A stretch of 64,000 nucleotides of DNA. It comes from Demequina sp. TMPB413 (lineage in GTDB: Bacteria > Actinomycetota > Actinomycetes > Actinomycetales > Demequinaceae). The notes under the pieces were generated by a model that saw only the letters and a list, made by a program, of their open reading frames with translations, was not told the DNA's origin and did not search any database. The stretch spans positions 620,001-684,000 of the forward strand of contig NZ_CP096184.1 in NCBI RefSeq assembly GCF_020447105.2, read 5' to 3'. Positions within the stretch are counted from its first letter, which is position 1, and each line of letters begins with the position of its first letter. A program made the translations under genes and the position numbers. Of this stretch, positions 61,538 through 64,000 are shown piece by piece.

Positions 61538-62548
61538 GTGCCAGCGCCCTCCTCGACTCGCCGCGCCAACCAAGGTGCACCGCCTTGGCATCGCGCCAAG
61601 CCTGCGCCCGTGGTGCTGATCTCAGGGCCAGAAGCTCTCCTCGGCAGCCGGGCCGTGAGCCTCATCATCGCCGCGGCAACGGCCAGGGACGCGGAGACCG
61701 ACGTTCACCGCGTCGAAGCCGCGACGTACACCGCAGGCCTGTTGCGCTCGGCGGCGAGCCCGTCGCTGTTCGGTGGCACCGCCCTCGTGGTCATCGATGG
61801 GGCCGAATCGATGAATGATGCCTTTCTCACGGACGCGCTCGAGTATGTCGCTGCGCCCGACCCTGAGGCGGTGGTGGTCATCAGGCACGGCGGCGGCAAC
61901 AGGGGCAAGAAGCTCCTCGACGCAGCGCGCGCTGCAGGCGTTCCCGAGTTCGGCTGTCCCGCGATCACGCGAGATGCCGATCTGGTCGACTTTGTCGCGT
62001 CCGAATTTTCGAGGGCCGGGCGCCAAGCCAGCGCCGCCGCCGTACGAGCCCTTGTCGATTCGGTGGGCTCGGATGTCTCTCAACTCGCCGCGGCCTGCTC
62101 ACAATTGACGCTCGATGTCGATGGCGGGATCGATGAGGCCGCGGTCGCCAAGTATTACGGCACTCGCGTCAACGCCACCGGATTTGCCGTGGCCGACGCC
62201 GCCGTCGTCGGCGATCGCGCCAAGGCACTCGCACTCGTGCGGCACGCCTTGGAGACGGGAACCGACCCGGTGCCGCTCGTCGCCGCCATGGCGTCAAAGC
62301 TGCGCACCCTTGCCAAGGTGGGAGCTGCGCGCGGCAGGGGAGTAGACCCCACTCGTGACCTCGGCATCGCTCCTTGGCAAGTCGATAAGGCCAGGCGCGA
62401 GCTCAGGAACTGGGATGCCGACCGCCTCGCGGACGCGATCGAGCACGTGGCAGCGGCCGACCACGCGATCAAGGGCGGTGACAGGGCGCCGGCCTTCTCG
62501 ATCGAGCGGCTGGTGCGCCACATCGCAGACCTGGCGGCCGACGCCTAG
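61538..62548 (+). CDS. holA: DNA polymerase III subunit delta
   Basis: A 336-residue clamp-loader subunit. It has an AAA+-like first domain without an active P-loop (VVLISGPEALLGSRAVSLII), and the HolA middle AVAKYYGTRVNATGFAVADAAVVGDRAKAL. The C-terminal segment APWQVDKARRELRNWDADRLADAIEHVAAADHAIKGG is typical. The GTG start is five bases after comEC. Confidence 0.93.
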   Translation: MPAPSSTRRANQGAPPWHRAKPAPVVLISGPEALLGSRAVSLIIAAATARDAETDVHRVEAATYTAGLLRSAASPSLFGGTALVVIDGAESMNDAFLTDALEYVAAPDPEAVVVIRHGGGNRGKKLLDAARAAGVPEFGCPAITRDADLVDFVASEFSRAGRQASAAAVRALVDSVGSDVSQLAAACSQLTLDVDGGIDEAAVAKYYGTRVNATGFAVADAAVVGDRAKALALVRHALETGTDPVPLVAAMASKLRTLAKVGAARGRGVDPTRDLGIAPWQVDKARRELRNWDADRLADAIEHVAAADHAIKGGDRAPAFSIERLVRHIADLAADA

Positions 62549-62645
62549 GTCGCGATCGGCGGGCCGGTTCGCGAGGGCGTCATCGGCTACGGTGCGGAAG
62601 GACGGTGTGATCGGCCCGGCAGTGCACATCGGTCGACCAACGCAA

Positions 62646-62669
62646 AAGGCCCCGCAGCTGCGGGGCCTT
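62646..62669. terminator. Bidirectional terminator between holA and rpsT
   Basis: A perfect 24-bp palindrome with arms AAGGCCCCGCAG and CTGCGGGGCCTT. On the minus strand it is followed by TTTTGCG, giving a classical intrinsic terminator for rpsT. It also lies downstream of holA on the plus strand. Confidence 0.88.
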
Positions 62670-62690
62670 CAGCGGTTCACGGGAGCGGCT

Positions 62691-62951
62691 TTAGAGCTGC
62701 CCCACCTGCTTGGCCAGTGCCGACTTGCGGTTGGCAGCCTGGTTCTCGTGGATGACGCCCTTCGAGGACGCCTTGTCGAGCTTCACGGAAGCGGTCTTGA
62801 GCGCAGCCTCTGCTGCAGCCTTGTCGCCAGAAGCGATCGCTTCGCGCACCTTGCGCACCTGCGTCTTCAGCTCCGACTTGACGGCGACGTTGCGCAGGCG
62901 CGACTTTTCGTTCGTGCCGATTCGCTTGATCTTGGACTTGATGTTTGCCAC
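62691..62951 (-). CDS. rpsT: 30S ribosomal protein S20
   Basis: An 86-residue basic helical protein beginning at GTG 62951 ([21 protein letters not shown]) and ending with [16 protein letters not shown], standard S20. It binds 16S rRNA. The GTG start is preferred because upstream codons do not resemble S20. It is convergent with holA, as often seen in actinobacteria. Confidence 0.97.
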   Translation of the reverse strand: MANIKSKIKRIGTNEKSRLRNVAVKSELKTQVRKVREAIASGDKAAAEAALKTASVKLDKASSKGVIHENQAANRKSALAKQVGQL

Positions 62952-63033
62952 GGGAATCCCTTGAGGTCTACGAAAGTTTCTCGTGCGTCGCTCTTGCGCG
63001 CACACGGCGTCCTAGCATACCAGCAAGGCTGGA

Positions 63034-63531
63034 TCAGAGCGAGCCGATGACCTTGTCAAAGGTCTTCCGGTCTAGGACGGCACCCTCCCGGCGTACATCG
63101 TCCGGATGGATCCTGATGATCCTATCGAGTCTGACCTCGCTCGGACGCCGCTGCGAGTCCCAAGCCCCGGATCCCACGTCCATCCACCGACGACCCCAGC
63201 GGGCCTCGTCGGCCGCATCCCTGTCGTGATCCTTCGATGTCAGCATCAGGCACAAGAGCCAGCCACGCGCCTGGCCGATGGCGAGCACCGGTCGGTCCTT
63301 GCCTTGAGTGTGATCGTCCTCGTAAGGGACCCAGGTCCACAGAATCTCGCCCGGGTCTGCCTTGCCATCGAGCTTCGCGGCGTACCTGGGCGTGAAGGAA
63401 CCGGTGAAGTCGCCTGGGTAGCGACGACGCCGCGTCGAGCGACGTGTCCGGGCTGGCTGCTGTGAGCGGCGCCCGGGAGAGCGCATCGCCGATGCCGCGG
63501 CCCTGAAAAGCCCGCTGAGCGTAGGACGCAT
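63034..63531 (-). CDS. PemK/MazF-like protein
   Basis: A 165-residue protein. After an arginine-rich head of about 40 residues comes a MazF-like core: GEILWTWVPYEDDHTQGKDRPVLAIGQARGWLLCLMLTSKDHD, then VRLDRIIRIHPDDVRREGAVLDRKTFDKVIGSL. No antitoxin gene is next to it, so this solitary actinobacterial type may not be a classical toxin. ATG 63531 is the likely start; upstream frames are low-complexity. Confidence 0.75.
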   Translation of the reverse strand: MRPTLSGLFRAAASAMRSPGRRSQQPARTRRSTRRRRYPGDFTGSFTPRYAAKLDGKADPGEILWTWVPYEDDHTQGKDRPVLAIGQARGWLLCLMLTSKDHDRDAADEARWGRRWMDVGSGAWDSQRRPSEVRLDRIIRIHPDDVRREGAVLDRKTFDKVIGSL

Positions 63532-63541
63532 GGTGACGACG

Positions 63542-64000
63542 CTAGTGGGGTCGGGCGTCGGCGAGCCAACCAGGCAGCGCGTCACCGTCTGCGTCGATGG
63601 TCGCCCCGTCATCCGCGCCATCCCTCGCGCTGCTGGCTGCATCGCTAGACTCCGTCGCCGCCCGTGGCAGCCCCAAGGTGATCTGCTCGGCGGGCACGGC
63701 GTGGCCAAACAGGAAGCCCTGACCAAGCTGCCAGCCGTGGCGCCTGGCAATCGAGAACTGCGCTTCCGTCTCGATCCCCTCGATCACGCCGTACAGATTG
63801 AGTGATCGCGTGAGCGCAGCCATGGCTGTGGAGATGCGGTCGCCGGTGCCCCTGTCACCGAGGCGCAGCGTGAACTCCCTGGCCAGCTTGAGTCCGGAAA
63901 CGGGGTTCTGGAGCACGGAAGACAGGGCGGAATAGCCGGTGCCAAAGTCGTCGAGGATGAGGTCAACGCCAAGATCGGTCAACGCCTTCAGGTCGGCGCG
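63542..64000 (-). CDS. EAL-domain (c-di-GMP phosphodiesterase) protein, C-terminal part (runs off right edge)
   Basis: The last ~152 residues of an EAL domain. Visible are DLILDDFGTGYSAL (metal-binding DD), VIEGIETEAQF (catalytic glutamate region) and QLGQGFLFGHAVPAE, the standard end of the domain. The active-site motifs seen are intact, so c-di-GMP hydrolysis is plausible. The start and any sensory or GGDEF domain lie outside the window. Confidence 0.9.
   Translation of the reverse strand, partial: RADLKALTDLGVDLILDDFGTGYSALSSVLQNPVSGLKLAREFTLRLGDRGTGDRISTAMAALTRSLNLYGVIEGIETEAQFSIARRHGWQLGQGFLFGHAVPAEQITLGLPRAATESSDAASSARDGADDGATIDADGDALPGWLADARPH

Overview
The window comes from a high-GC actinobacterium. 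GTG starts and 4-bp ATGA/GTGA gene overlaps are frequent. The right-hand housekeeping block (leuS, degV, comEA, comEC, holA, rpsT) and the fusion of uroporphyrinogen-III synthase to a winged helix both fit Actinomycetota. Order Micrococcales is likely, but I cannot name a genus from sequence alone. No rRNA, tRNA or CRISPR array was seen.

Bases 1-12.1 kb hold one tightly packed plus-strand operon. It begins with assimilatory nitrate/nitrite reduction: the end of nasC, nasB, nirB and nirD. Sirohaem supply follows (cysG, hemD with a DNA-binding tail, cbiX). It ends with molybdenum-cofactor genes (moeB, moeA, moaC, mobA, a DUF6457 protein, moaD).

Bases 12.1-31.1 kb are accessory. They contain lipoproteins, orphan genes, an MNT-HEPN-like pair with its own inverted-repeat site, a HigBA pair with an operator, and an AraC-GyrI protein. 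A copper nitrite reductase (nirK) follows with a membrane partner and a divergent SufR-like regulator. Next come a type II restriction-modification pair and a DUF4365/TPR nuclease-like gene whose first codons are split off by a complete IS21-family element. Two diverged copies of a ~150-bp sequence, one including a fossil of the nirK 3' end, bracket 5.8 kb of this region.

Bases 31.1-43.8 kb are the respiratory nitrate module. On the minus strand lies a probable ten-kilobase operon: SufR-like regulator, narG, narH, narJ, narI, a DUF2249 protein, mogA, moaE and moaA. Two NarK-type transporters are read divergently. Bases 43.9-46.5 kb are the molybdate ABC transporter with its TOBE regulator. 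With the left-hand operon, the window encodes all the moa/moe/mog/mob steps to a guanylylated molybdenum cofactor, its metal uptake, and its main client NarG. Nitrate can be reduced to nitrite, then to ammonium (NirBD) or nitric oxide (NirK).

Bases 46.5-64 kb are mostly conserved chromosome: an ECF sigma factor with a membrane partner, a HerA-like ATPase, a PH-domain protein, an ATP-grasp/alpha-E/transglutaminase triad, leuS, degV, comEA-comEC, holA and rpsT. A decayed AbiEii-like module with a palindromic operator sits between the triad and leuS. A solitary MazF-like gene and the end of an EAL-domain gene close the window.
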